In this document: in pieces, positions 22,555 through 33,700 of the stretch
Layout: the number at the start of each line of letters is the position of its first letter
How positions within the stretch are numbered: position 1 is the first letter of the stretch
Origin: Sanderia malayensis
Taxonomy: Eukaryota > Cnidaria > Scyphozoa > Semaeostomeae > Pelagiidae
Assembly: GCA_013076295.1 (NCBI GenBank)
Contig: RQOL01000882.1
Coordinates: 1,116,001-1,180,000 of the forward strand
Length of the DNA: 64,000 bases
Direction: 5' to 3'
Translations under genes and position numbers: made by a program
The notes under the pieces: generated by a model
Databases searched by the model: none
The model's input: the letters and a program-made list of their open reading frames with translations, nothing else
What the model was told of the DNA's origin: nothing

Positions 22555-22993
22555 CCGTAAATTCTCTTTTAAGCCCCTCGGGGGGCTTATTGTTTTTCAG
22601 TACTTTAAAGAGGGGGCTTATTAGAGAGGGGGGGCTAAATTGAGAGAGGGGGCTTAATAAGTATTTTGTAATAGAAAACCATTTTCAGTGGTGGAAATAC
22701 ATTAAATAATACATGAAATACATTATTCAATGAAGTCTGTGTGAAAAAGAAGTATATCTACAATACTTAAGACTAAATGATTTGAATTGGAATTTGTTGA
22801 GAAGTATTGAACGACTAATGAATAAAATGAAAATCTCCGTTGTTTGTCAAGTTTACTTATTTTGGCATCAGTGAAGATTGGGGGGGGGCTAAATTGAGAG
22901 GGGGGGCTTATTAAATTTTTCCTTCTGAAAAGGGGGGGCTAATTAGAGAGAGGGGGCTTAATTGAGAGGGGGGGCTTAATAGAGAATTTACGG
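22555..22993. mobile_element. 439-bp family-B-related MITE with G-rich subterminal repeats
   Basis: Ends CCGTAAATTCTC and GAGAATTTACGG are flanked by TA on both sides. Both subterminal regions contain many GAGAGGGGGGGCTTA words with G-runs of five to nine. An adjoining family-B fragment lacks its left end and finishes at 23354, flanked by TA. Confidence 0.8.
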
Positions 22994-24338
22994 TATATCA
23001 CTGCCGATTGGGGGTGGATGGTGACTGGATCGATTACTGGATGGCGCACTTTGTGCTTTGCGATCGCTCTGGCTCATGCCCCTTTCCGACATCGCGTACC
23101 ATCACGCCAACGTGGTTCCATGTTGTGCATATTTTAGGTAATGCGCTCCTAAAAAATAAGCAAAATAAAAGCTATACGATGCAGCCAATCAATGAAGTTA
23201 TTGGTTTAAACTTGCTGTTATTTGCAATACATTCACTAAACAACTTCAATGTCTGGAAACTTGGGCTCAATATCCTTGCAAATGATTATCAGGATGGGGG
23301 CTTATTCGAGGGGAGGGCTTATTCGGAGGTGGGGGCTTATTCGAGGATTTACGGTACTTAATATAATTTACAAGTACTTATATTATTCTGAAAGTCATGA
23401 CGACAAAGCAAAGTACTTCTAGAAAGGATTACGATGACGGTGTGGAAATTGAAATAGAATTTACTTTGAATGACGTGGGTGTCGAAGAATAGTATTACCC
23501 CCTAATCCTTATTATGTGTTACCCCACTATTGTAGAACTGTTTTGTATTGTTCTGAAAACAATGGATATAGACAATAGTATATTATTTTTAAACAATATC
23601 CTGGTTCCAAAAGCTGATTTCTAGGTGGCTGGATTATACTTTAAAGGATTTGACAGATAAGAGGGTAAAATAAAAGATGTTTGAAAATTCGTATTTTCCC
23701 TGCAATATCGAAGTTTGTTGCAAATATTTAAAAATAATAAATTATATATCACAGTAACCCTCATATAACAAACTTCAGTGTCCCTGGCTCCAAAAGTCGT
23801 TTTCTAAGTGGTGGGGTTTTACTTTGAAGGATTTGCTATCAAACAAGATATAAAATATTTGTCCTACCAGTTTCTCTATTTTATTAAAATTTATTAACCA
23901 TAGAGCTATTTATATCGTATTAATATTAAATTAGTTATTTATATAAACCGTGGTCCATTTTCATGGGAAAAATTCAACACATCGAATCCTCGATTATTAA
24001 ATTCGCTTGGATGTTAGAAAAATAAAGCATCTCTGTTGCTAGAACCTGTAGGGTTTAACAATAATATTATGGCAACTCATGCAGCTTATGTTTATAATTT
24101 CTCCTGTCGCAATTCCTTTCATTCACTGCGATTTTGAATCTGATGAATTAGAGATTTGCTTTTGAAGTGGATTGTGAATTCACCATATTAATGTCACCGT
24201 ATCAACCAGTCAGTAAACTGCTTTGTTAGCTGATTGGTTAATGCGGCTGGCTTCATCAGTAATCAATCATTTATGGCTTTATCTATACGATACTGTTAAG
24301 TCGCAAGCAACGTTTTATAAAACTCTTATGGCTCTAGT

Positions 24339-24582
24339 GGGTACTGCAACATTTAAGAGACGCAAGAGAAGAGATACTGGGTGCTGCAACATTTAAGAGA
24401 CGCAAGAGAAGAGATACTGGGTGCTGCAACATTTAAGAGACGCAAGAGAAGAGATACTGGGTGCTGCAACATTTAAGAGACGCAAGAGAAGAGATACTGG
24501 GTACTGCAACATTTAAGAGACGCAAGAGAAGAGATACTGGGTGCTGCAACATTTAAGAGACGCAAGAGAAGAGATACTGAGT
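24339..24582. repeat. 40-bp minisatellite in the 5' leader region
   Basis: Six nearly perfect copies of a 40-bp unit containing GCTGCAACATTTAAGAGACG and CAAGAGAAGAGATACTGGGT. The array ends about 30 bases before the start codon at 24613, so it lies in the 5' UTR or core promoter of the tectonin gene. Forty is not a multiple of three, so it is not expected to be translated as a clean repeat. Confidence 0.93.
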
Positions 24583-24612
24583 ACTGCAACATCGCAACCC
24601 TCTGCGACAAAT

Positions 24613-27600
24613 ATGACGTCATTATTTGTCACTATCACCACCATAACCTTTTTCTCGGCATCGCTTTGTCACGTGATGTGCGATCTGGACGAATGGCAGT
24701 TTATATTTCGTGGCGGTGGCACTGCGACAGTCATAGCAACGAACAATCGAGCCTTGTACGCATTATTTGATGGCAACCTGTATGTCCACGTTTTGAGTAG
24801 CGCTGGGAAGTTTCAATTGCTTCACTCAGAAGCATCTCACTTGGCTGTTAACGACGACTTTCAACTTTGGATTGCAAGACCAGACCACATTGTATACCTG
24901 CGGATTGGCATCACTGCTGATAATTTATTAGGTAAGCCAATCACTAATCACGTATCACTGATTATGAATCACTAATCGCTGATTATGAATCACTAATCAC
25001 CGATTGTGGATCGCTAATCATGAATCGGGAATCACTAATCACAAATTGTGAATCATTAAACATGAATCATTAATCAATGCTTGTGAATCACTAATCAGGA
25101 ATCACTAATCATGAATCACTATTCACTGATTGTGAATCACTAATCAGAAATCAGGAATCTCTAATCATTAATTGTGAATCATTAAACATGAATCACTAAT
25201 CACAGAATGTGAATCATTAACAGTAATCACCAATCACTGATTTTTAATCACTAATCAGGAGTCACTAATCATTGATTGTGAATTATGAAACAGGAATCAC
25301 TAATCACTGATTGTGAATCACTAATCACAGTTTATTAACCATAAATTACGTCTTATAATCATTGATCATTTAATCACTGCAATTGTCATCACTATACCTA
25401 TTCAGTGATAACGAGGCCAGCCTCTTTTTTCATAACCGTTTGATTATCATGCCAACATCAGTGAAACCCTAAACCATGACGCAATCTTACGATTTTGTTT
25501 CTAGGCAACTCGTGGTGGCTAGTGGACGGTCATTTGAGTAGGTTAGCAACGGCCAGGAAGGGACAATTGTTTGCAACGAATGTTTACCATTACATCTACT
25601 CTTTGCGTGGTATGACCTCTGCAAGACCCCGGGGTACATCTTGGGGGAGGCAACCTGGAAGGGGAGATAAGATTGCTTGTGCCAAGCGCGCATGCGTCGT
25701 GATTAGCTCAATAAAGACCCTTTTTACCACTGGCCTATTGCCAGACGGCAATTCACCCATGATGCAAGGTAATTTTATGATGATTATGATAATTATGTTC
25801 ATCGGATGACGATGAAATTCTGAATATATTATGGTAATGATAATGTTGAGGACATAATTATCTAAGTCCGTGTATACACACTTTATGAAAAGTCCAATTT
25901 TGAAATAGATCGAAAATTGACTCATAAGGAGTCGAAACCTACTAATTAGACGCCTCTGATCACTTTGAAACAAGTTTCAGTTCTCTAGGACAAATATTTC
26001 AAAAGTTAGATCTGAAGTATGTCCGCGACAAGTCATTTTCTTTTCCTAAGTATACACCCATGTATACACACTTTATGAAAAACCCAATTTTGAAATAGAC
26101 CGAAAATTGACTCACAAGGAGCCGAAACCTACTAATTAGATGCCTCTGGTCACGTTGAGACAAGTTCCAGTTCTCTAGGACAAATATTTCAAAAGTTAGA
26201 TCTGAGGTATGTCCGCGACAAGTCATTTTCTTTTCCTAAGTATACACCCATGTATACACACTTTATGAAAAACCCAATTTTGAAATAGATCGAAAATTGA
26301 CTCACAAGGAGCCGAAACCTACTAATTAGATGCCTCTGATCACGTTGAGACAAGTTCCAGTTCTCTAAGAACTGAAACTTGTCGAAAAATTGTCGAAACA
26401 TTGTTTTTCACACGTAATGAGAATGAAAAAATAATAATTAGCCAAGACTCATTTTCACGGGAGTAATAGATTTCTATTCCTTATATTTTTCTGATTTTCA
26501 ATTTGACATCTTTGTATTCATGTTTCTTTGTTGTGAACTCAGGTGATTGGTTGAAAATTGATTCAAACGTATTGGACGTTTCGGCCTACGGTGACCGGAC
26601 GCTGTGGAAACTGGACACTGCGGGGGTCGCTTGGGAGGCTGTTGACGTCATAGACAGCGCATTTCGAAAAGTCCACTGGGAACGACGCGCTGGAGGCAAG
26701 GACGCGTCGTCAACATCTTTGACAGCGCAGTTGAAATTCAAAGACATCGCAGTGACGGACAAGAAAGCATACGCGCTGTCCGAGGACGGACGTATCTACG
26801 TGCGTACTGGTTGCCCGATATTCGACTTCGAAGACGATGATTTGACAGCCTGGACTCATACGGGCAGCGCGTTCCTCATGCAACCCGTTATTGGCCAGGT
26901 AGTCTTGCTAATATTGATTATAAAACCACGATGACGTCACTCAAAGCTCAATTCCGCAATGCCCTGATCTCAATCCTCAAGCGCCCCCTCGATTAGTTAC
27001 ATCCCTCCCTTCTCAAATAAACACTCCCTCCCTCCCAGAGAAGAAATTCTAACAATTGCCTCCTTCTGATACTACAGTACGTCCCCGAAATTATGCAAAA
27101 TTTCCAGGCTGATCTGTATTGTTTAGAAAAATCTGCTATTGTTTTTCTATTGTTATCCCAAAAATATGAACACGAATGCTCCTTACAAGTGGTTTCTTAC
27201 TTGCGGGCCCCGCTGTATTCTATTTCCCGTACGGAGATTCCGCTTAATTTGACCTCCATGAATTCACCATTGATTCTTAACCTCTGACCTCCATCTGACC
27301 TTTGACCTTCATCTGACTTTTGACCTCCATCTGACCTTTGATCTCCTGTAGGCTTGGGGTGATGCAAAGCTTCTCGGCCACAGTGGAAAGCGATTGATTG
27401 ACACATACTGGAAGAAGCCAAGCGATTTATCTGGCAACACGAGCACTCTGGTTGGAAATTCCTCGACTGGCTCAGTGAAATCCCCGCTATTTCAAATACG
27501 CACAAGCTACTTGCATTTTTCCATAGGAGGGGGATCACCCCCTGATAGTTACGTGACCCTCTTGGTCGACGGCAAGACGATTCAGACGACATCCGGTCGT

Positions 27601-29274
27601 GGCGTTTTTGAGGAGACCCCATCTGGAACGACAAGGCTGACCCGGTTTTGGTGGAACGTCGGAAACTTCGTGGGCAAGTGTGCCAAGTTGATCATACACG
27701 ATTTGTCGAATCAGGGTAGCACTCAGTTTGATGACCTCAGGGAATCACCTCCGTGTTTCAAGAGAATGAAAGCCACGTGGATGACAGGGTCGGGCAGTGA
27801 CGTAATCAGTGTCGGGAAGACCTTCCGTCAGACACTGAAGCTCGCCGGATTCACGACGAATCGACTGCGCAAGTTGATTGTGACCATTTATTCGCCGACG
27901 GCGCTAGACGGCATGCCGCTGATCTATTTCGAACGTGGCATCATCACGTGGACGCATTGCGAATCGAATCATATCGTCACGGAAACGAAGCTAGCCACGT
28001 TGTCACCCAAACGGCCGAACCAGCTCAGCTTGGAAATCGTCGGACTTCTGTCCGATGCTTTGCTTGAAGTAGTGTCACGTGTCTACGACCACGATGCACT
28101 ACTGTCCTCCATGACGCCATCCATGACGATTCATGTTAACTATGCGAACGAGTTCATCGCCAGATATACGAGGCCGGTGAATTTGACACGACACGGAAAC
28201 GAGACTGCGCATCTCCATGTCGAGTCTTGGATAGATGAGGTGAGAGCTGGGAAAGGTTTGATGGTTGGTGACAATGTCACCCTGATAGTCCGCATAGGTC
28301 ACAACTTAGCCCAGTCGCTACAACGGGCGTATGCGGTTAACGTCGTGTTCAATGTTCCGTCATATTTAACCGTTTTGAAATTTTGCGGTTCAGTCGACGA
28401 TGATCGATTTACATTACGCGCTGTCGATAGCCACACGCGTAGCTTCGCTTCGTCGATGTCACAGCACGTCGTCCAGACACGCGAGCTTTGGTTCGGGGAT
28501 TCCTTGGAGGTTGCCATGGTTGCACGCATCGATGGCGCTGATGCGGGGACTCCGAGAAACGCGGGAAACAGAACAGGGGATTTGGTACTAGACGCGACGT
28601 ACTGCGTGCGCGGGAATTGTAGCAGTGTGGCAGGCATTGGAAGTTCAGGAGTTGTGTGGTTGCTCAAGAACAAGGCCCTATCGTTTGCCTACTCGGAAAG
28701 GCCCGTGGAAGAAAATGGCGACAGGTTTTCAGTAATAATCGATAAATCGAGTTCGCTGATGTTTGTGTGCGGACAGTATTCTTCGTTTAAGAACTCTCAC
28801 AACGACAACAACAACAACAGGAAGAGACGAGGAAGAGCGCGCCAAAACTGCTACTTCAAACCTGCACTCAAGCAAGATCAGTTGCAAGGTCGCGTTCACC
28901 AGTGGATGGGCCTGGGCTTGATGCTGACGAATATTTCACTGTACGATTCGAATCGAGGCGAACTGTACGGCGAGTATGCGACCGGAAATGACGTCATTGT
29001 GAAGTTGTACGGACCGGCTTTTGCGCAGAAGCATCTTGTTACTGCGGAGCAGTGGGACGAGGTGACGCAGAGGAGCAACGGAGATGGATTTTCCAAGCCG
29101 ATGCACGTTTCGTCGAGTTTTCCGATTGTCAGTGAAGCCAGCTATGAGAGCAACAACTTCACCGTAAGATCTTCAGACGGGAGTGTGACGTACATTGGTC
29201 CAGATGGACTGGGTTCCAGTTTAGCCAATGCTGTCACGTGGGCTGCGAATTTGAAATGGCGCTGTTGTCACTAA
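24613..29274 (+). CDS. Secreted tectonin-repeat and jelly-roll domain protein
   Basis: Four exons: 24613-24931, 25505-25768, 26543-26898 and 27352-29274 (TAA), about 953 residues. The start at MTSLFVTITT begins a signal peptide ending near CHVMCD. Residues ~25-280 form about six weak tectonin-type repeats (EWQFIFRGG, GKFQLLHSE, SWWLVDGHL, DWLKIDSNV, AYALSEDGRIYVRTG), consistent with a six-bladed propeller. From ~286 to 445 is a jelly-roll like the sugar-binding C-terminal domain of GH32/levanase proteins (FDFEDDDLTAWTHTG, LHFSIGGG, FDDLRES). The remaining ~500 residues include a possible Ig-like fold (GDNVTLIVRI) and a Cys-poor tail that I do not recognise. Likely role: extracellular glycan or matrix binding. 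No catalytic motif was noticed. Confidence 0.82.
24940..25370. repeat. Short AATCACTAATCA repeat region
   Basis: Intron 1 of the tectonin/jelly-roll gene is largely made of degenerate AATCACTAATCATGAATCAC words with no fixed period. Confidence 0.85.
25865..26372. repeat. 190-bp tandem repeat, about 2.7 copies
   Basis: GTATACACACTTTATGAAAA occurs at about 25872, 26062 and 26252, and ACAAATATTTCAAAAGTTAG at about 25991 and 26181. The copies are over 90 percent alike. It lies in intron 2 of the tectonin/jelly-roll gene. Confidence 0.92.
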
Positions 29275-30785
29275 TTTTGTTGATTAATGACGTCATGAAG
29301 TTGCGGAGGTAAGTGATTTTTATGGGGTATTTTCTAACGCACCGAGTCTAAGTCACTGTAGTCAGTGTAGTCTGATGACGTCACAATGGTTTAGTTCGGT
29401 CATGTTGTTATAATCTGAGCCCGACATCTTAGCAATAATCAAAACATGATGCATCATAACGCACTATTGGTGCCCCGGCGCTTATTAGTTGCATCAGATT
29501 TTAGGAAGGCGCTTATTTGGGGGAGGGCGTTAATTGTAAATTATTGCAACTTCAACTTTAGAGAACGGAGAAAAACATATTTTCAAAATGAATTCATATT
29601 TTAACCGAAAAATGTGGACAAATTTTCAGGGAAAATTTAATTTCATTTTAAATCAGTGCCCGAGGGCCGAGAGCGGGTGCTTATCTTCAGAGGGCGCTTA
29701 TTTTAACCTACGGTCTTTTGAGGGGGCGCTTATAAAAGGAAGGAGTTTATTCAAGGTAATAATACGCTAGCTAGCTAAAACCGGTTTAAAATTTATAATA
29801 ACTAGTTTAAGCTTGAATAACGACGAAAAATGTTAAGAGTGCAAGACAAAAATGCTTGTCCGTTATTTTCAGGTGTCCGACGTTTTGTAGTGAGGATTGG
29901 TTGCTTTAGCAAGAAACATAAAGGCGTGCGTTTTCTCATCATTTTTTTGCTCTATTGCATTAAATAAATAAAAATAGTAAATGATTGTAAATGTAAAAGT
30001 AGTTTTATCTAACTTTAAATTTGAGTTATTTAATTGTCCCTCCTTGATTCCTTGTTTTGTCACAAAAATAGCTTTAACAATAAGTAGCATTAATAACTAA
30101 TGCATATAACTGTTTTTTCATTTTCCACATAATTTATCATAATTATCAAATTAAGCATAATTTACCTCAAGCATGTACATAAATTATCATAAATCATAAT
30201 AAGTAATAACAGTTTTTCGTTACGCAGAGGTTTGCATAATTATTTATCACCTGGAACACACGTATGACATAATTTTTACTTCATAAATTAAAACGCTCGT
30301 AAATTCAGCATGCAATATAGATTATCGCAACCTCGTATTCGTTTATAATTGACACACCCAATCGAGGCAGTTGGAGATGAAAAGCGCGCGCAAATCACAG
30401 CACAGGTAGTTCGGTCAAAAGATTACGCCGTGTAATGGATCATTTAATCTCTATGAATTATTAATCTAAATTTTAAAAGCCGCGGCCTATACTAAACCAT
30501 TTCCTAGCTGAATGCAATTTCTGCCATTTCTAAAAATATTAGCCTTTTGTTATCGAAAGGTTTTCTGCAAGGAGGCCATTTTGCTCAAAGTGGCCACTAC
30601 TTTTTTTGTTGTGAAATATGAAGATATTAGGCCGGTATTATTAACTCGAGTTTCTTTTTGGACAATGGAAAAATGGCTTGGTAGTTACTCGCTTTAAAAT
30701 TGGATTCAAATTGGTGGAGAAATGAATGATAATTCTGATGAATTTGGTTTTTAAATCAATGCAATTTTGTCACAGTGTGTGAAAA
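29275..30785. other. Spacer between the two tectonin-domain genes
   Basis: About 29440-29770 is GC-richer with GGCGCTTATT words in both orientations, the style of a family-B-like MITE. The rest is AT-rich with no credible exon. The promoter of the gene starting at 30786 should lie at the right end. Confidence 0.5.
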
Positions 30786-33700
30786 ATGCAGTTGCGAAAT
30801 AGTAGAAAATGTTGTTGGTTTCTTAACAACGAATTTTATAATTTTATTTTGGCGATACTTTTTTTATTGGTAACACAACGATATGACATTGGTAAGTCGA
30901 ATTTACTTCTGGTTATTTTGTTTTTCTCCTGTAATGCAGTTTCTGTCTACTTCAACTCGATTCTGACTACTCGATTCTGATCAGCATAGAAGACTCCTTT
31001 AACAACTCAAACAACTGTCTCTACTTTGACTCGATTCTGATCAGCATAGAAGACTCCTTTAACAACTCAAACAACTCTCTCTACTTTGACTCGATTCTGA
31101 TCAGCATAGAAGAGTCCTTTAACAACTCAAACAACTGGCTTTACTTTAATTCGATTCTGGTCAACACAGAAGACCATTAGCAGCTCAGAACTAATTTCGG
31201 AAATTTGTTGTACTTTTTCGTTCTTTCACCCGTATCTCCAAGAATATAGCAATTGCTTTTAAAAATTGAAAATATTGTAATCGTTATCTTTGCACAATTC
31301 ACTTCATTGTTCGCACATTCTTTATCAATATTTTATTTTCTCTTTCAGTTGACGCCTCCTTGAGAGATTCAATTGAATTGGCGCCGTTAGAAGGTCAGAT
31401 TCGAATTACCCAACTTCACATTTTTTCGGCCTAAGTTTAAAAGCCGCATTTCTGCCGCATTGAATTCAGTAAAGTTGGCTTATAAAATTAAATGTAACAC
31501 AAGTATAACCTTCAAAGCCACTGAACAACGTAATTACCTGCGATAGTAGTGAGAATGCTTGACAAAAATAGTTTTTATTCACGTTTCTTTTATTTTCATA
31601 CTGTTTTTCGTTCTTCCTTTTATTCTTCTCGCCCATTATTTTCTTCATCTATTCATTTATTCATCTCTTATATTACTTCCTTCGTTCGTTCTCTCATCCA
31701 CTTCTTTCATCACCCCTTCTGCATTCCCATTCACCATCCAACCAATTTACCCCCCATCTCACTCACCCCCTTCGTTGACTTCCGTAGAAAACCCTGGTTC
31801 GGTCACGAAAGATGGCCTAACCCCATCTCAGAAGACGTCCCTTCTCCAACTCCACAACGCGTTTCGTTCGATTGTCAAGCCGACTTCATCCAACATGCTC
31901 CGCATGTCGTGGGACGACGACCTCGAGTCCATCGCCACGAAATTCGCGGCCAAATGCCTCGTCGCACACAACCCGGACCGACACAAGCAAGCGAAGCACT
32001 ACGACTGGGTAGGCGAAAACATAGCCTGGGGAACGGGGCTCTGTGGAGAAAAGGAGTGCGGGGACGTGTTTGAAGGCGTCAAACGCTGGTTCAGTGAGAG
32101 CAAGAACTACAATTTTATCACGGGCCAGTGTTCCGGTAAATGCACCCTGTACACCCAAATGGCATGGTGGGAGAGCAACAAACTCGGCTGCGGTGCCAAG
32201 CGCTGCGGGGAGAGGACGATTCTTGTTTGCAATTACGCCCCGGGCGGCAATTACGTCGGTCAGAAACCCTACAGACAGGGTAAACCTTGTACAGATTGCC
32301 CCAAGGGATCCATATGCGATAATCAGCTGTGTGTGCCCCCTGACCAACAGGGTACTTGTCGGGGTTGCGTAAATCGAACTCCTGGATCGATGACGTCTGA
32401 GGCTGCATCGCATCGGGAGAGTGTTGGAGCGGCCACGCAGGGTAACGAATTGCCATTACAGCGACAACAGGAAACAACTGGTATGTTGTTTGTTTGTTTG
32501 ATTATTCGTTGTTGTTGTTGTTATTGTAGCATGATGTGACAATTATTGCTGTGAATGTTTTTTGTATGTGTGAACAGTGATATGTTATAATTAGAATAGA
32601 GGTTTTCGTGTCATGAACAGAATTGTTTATGAATGCGGTGTTTCGACAGTGGCGTAGCTATAGGGGGCAGGGGGCAGCTGCCCCCCACCAAACGTTTCCA
32701 GCTGCTTGTCGAAAAATTTGTCGGAAAATTTACAACGCAAATTTCACGTTTGTCGGAAATTGTCCGGGTTTCGCTCCTTCGCCGCCAAATCGCAGCTACG
32801 CCAGTGCGTTTCGAGAGATACTTTCTTCATCGTCAAGCAAATCGGATACCGTAAATCCTCGAATTAGCCCCCTGGAGGCTTATTTATTTTTGACATTTTC
32901 AGAGGGGCGCTTATTCGATTGGGGGGGGGCTTATAATTGTCTGAAATAACTATCTGAAATATGGCACAAAAATTGACGTTGTTACTGGGAAAATAAACGG
33001 GAAATTAGTTTAGTTGTTCCAGCAAAGTATTTTGCATACACAAATAAACAGAAGATTGCTCAGATATTGGTGAAAAAACGGTCAGAAAAACAAAATTTTC
33101 TCCAACTCGCTGTACGCAAACATCAGCATGTTTGGGGTGGGGGCTTATTCGAGGGGGGCTTATTAACAATTTGTTGTTCTAGGGTTGGGGCTTATTCGAG
33201 GGGGGTCAATTCGAGGATTTACGGTATTTCTTATCAGTAATACCTGTTTGTTGTTGTTGCTGCTATTATTGTTGTTGTTTATTTGTTTGCTGTTGTTGTT
33301 GTTGCTCTTGTGTATCAGATTTGGACCCATTTCAACCCAACAGCTTTGTTACCCACTGCTATCACAGTGAACACCCACATGTAAGAACCTGCCTATTTTC
33401 AATCCAGCCCATTGTTAAAAACAATAGGCCATTCATTGTCTCTGCTATTGTTTTTGGAAGACATTGATTGTTCTTATTGTTCGGGTTTTCATTGAACTCT
33501 ACCCTTCTTGAATCATAATAATATAGTTTTAGAACGGGCTGCCTCTGCGGAGGAAATTCCAAAGCATTCGGTTTACCGACCCTTGCGGAGCCACTTTAGT
33601 AGACTGCACCTGCTGCTGTTGGAAAGTAGGCCGCTGCACAGGAGCGTTTCTCCTTTCGAGTGATTTGATATTGTTTGATTATTTTAGGCCCATTTTTGCT

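Larger units (their letters stand above)
21289..24338. other. Repeat-rich spacer without a gene
   Basis: Apart from the R80 array and family-B elements listed separately, it has a Tigger-like remnant at about 22340-22490 (repeated CTCGAAC and GATAACTCGAAC words) and AT-rich DNA from 23360 to 24338 in which I see no exon. Confidence 0.55.

Noticed and set aside
25596..25973. 125-residue minus-strand frame overlapping exon 2 of the tectonin gene
   Set aside because: It runs through an intron border and repeat DNA; the plus-strand exon has correct phase and repeat pattern.
31886..32413. Minus-strand 175-residue frame opposite the CAP exon
   Set aside because: No recognisable domain; the plus strand encodes an unmistakable CAP domain with matching splice phases.
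33319..33380. Possible extra exon before the first tectonin exon (acceptor TATCAG, donor CAT|GTAAGA)
   Set aside because: It would enter in phase 1 and leave in phase 0, which breaks the frame into the exon at 33688.
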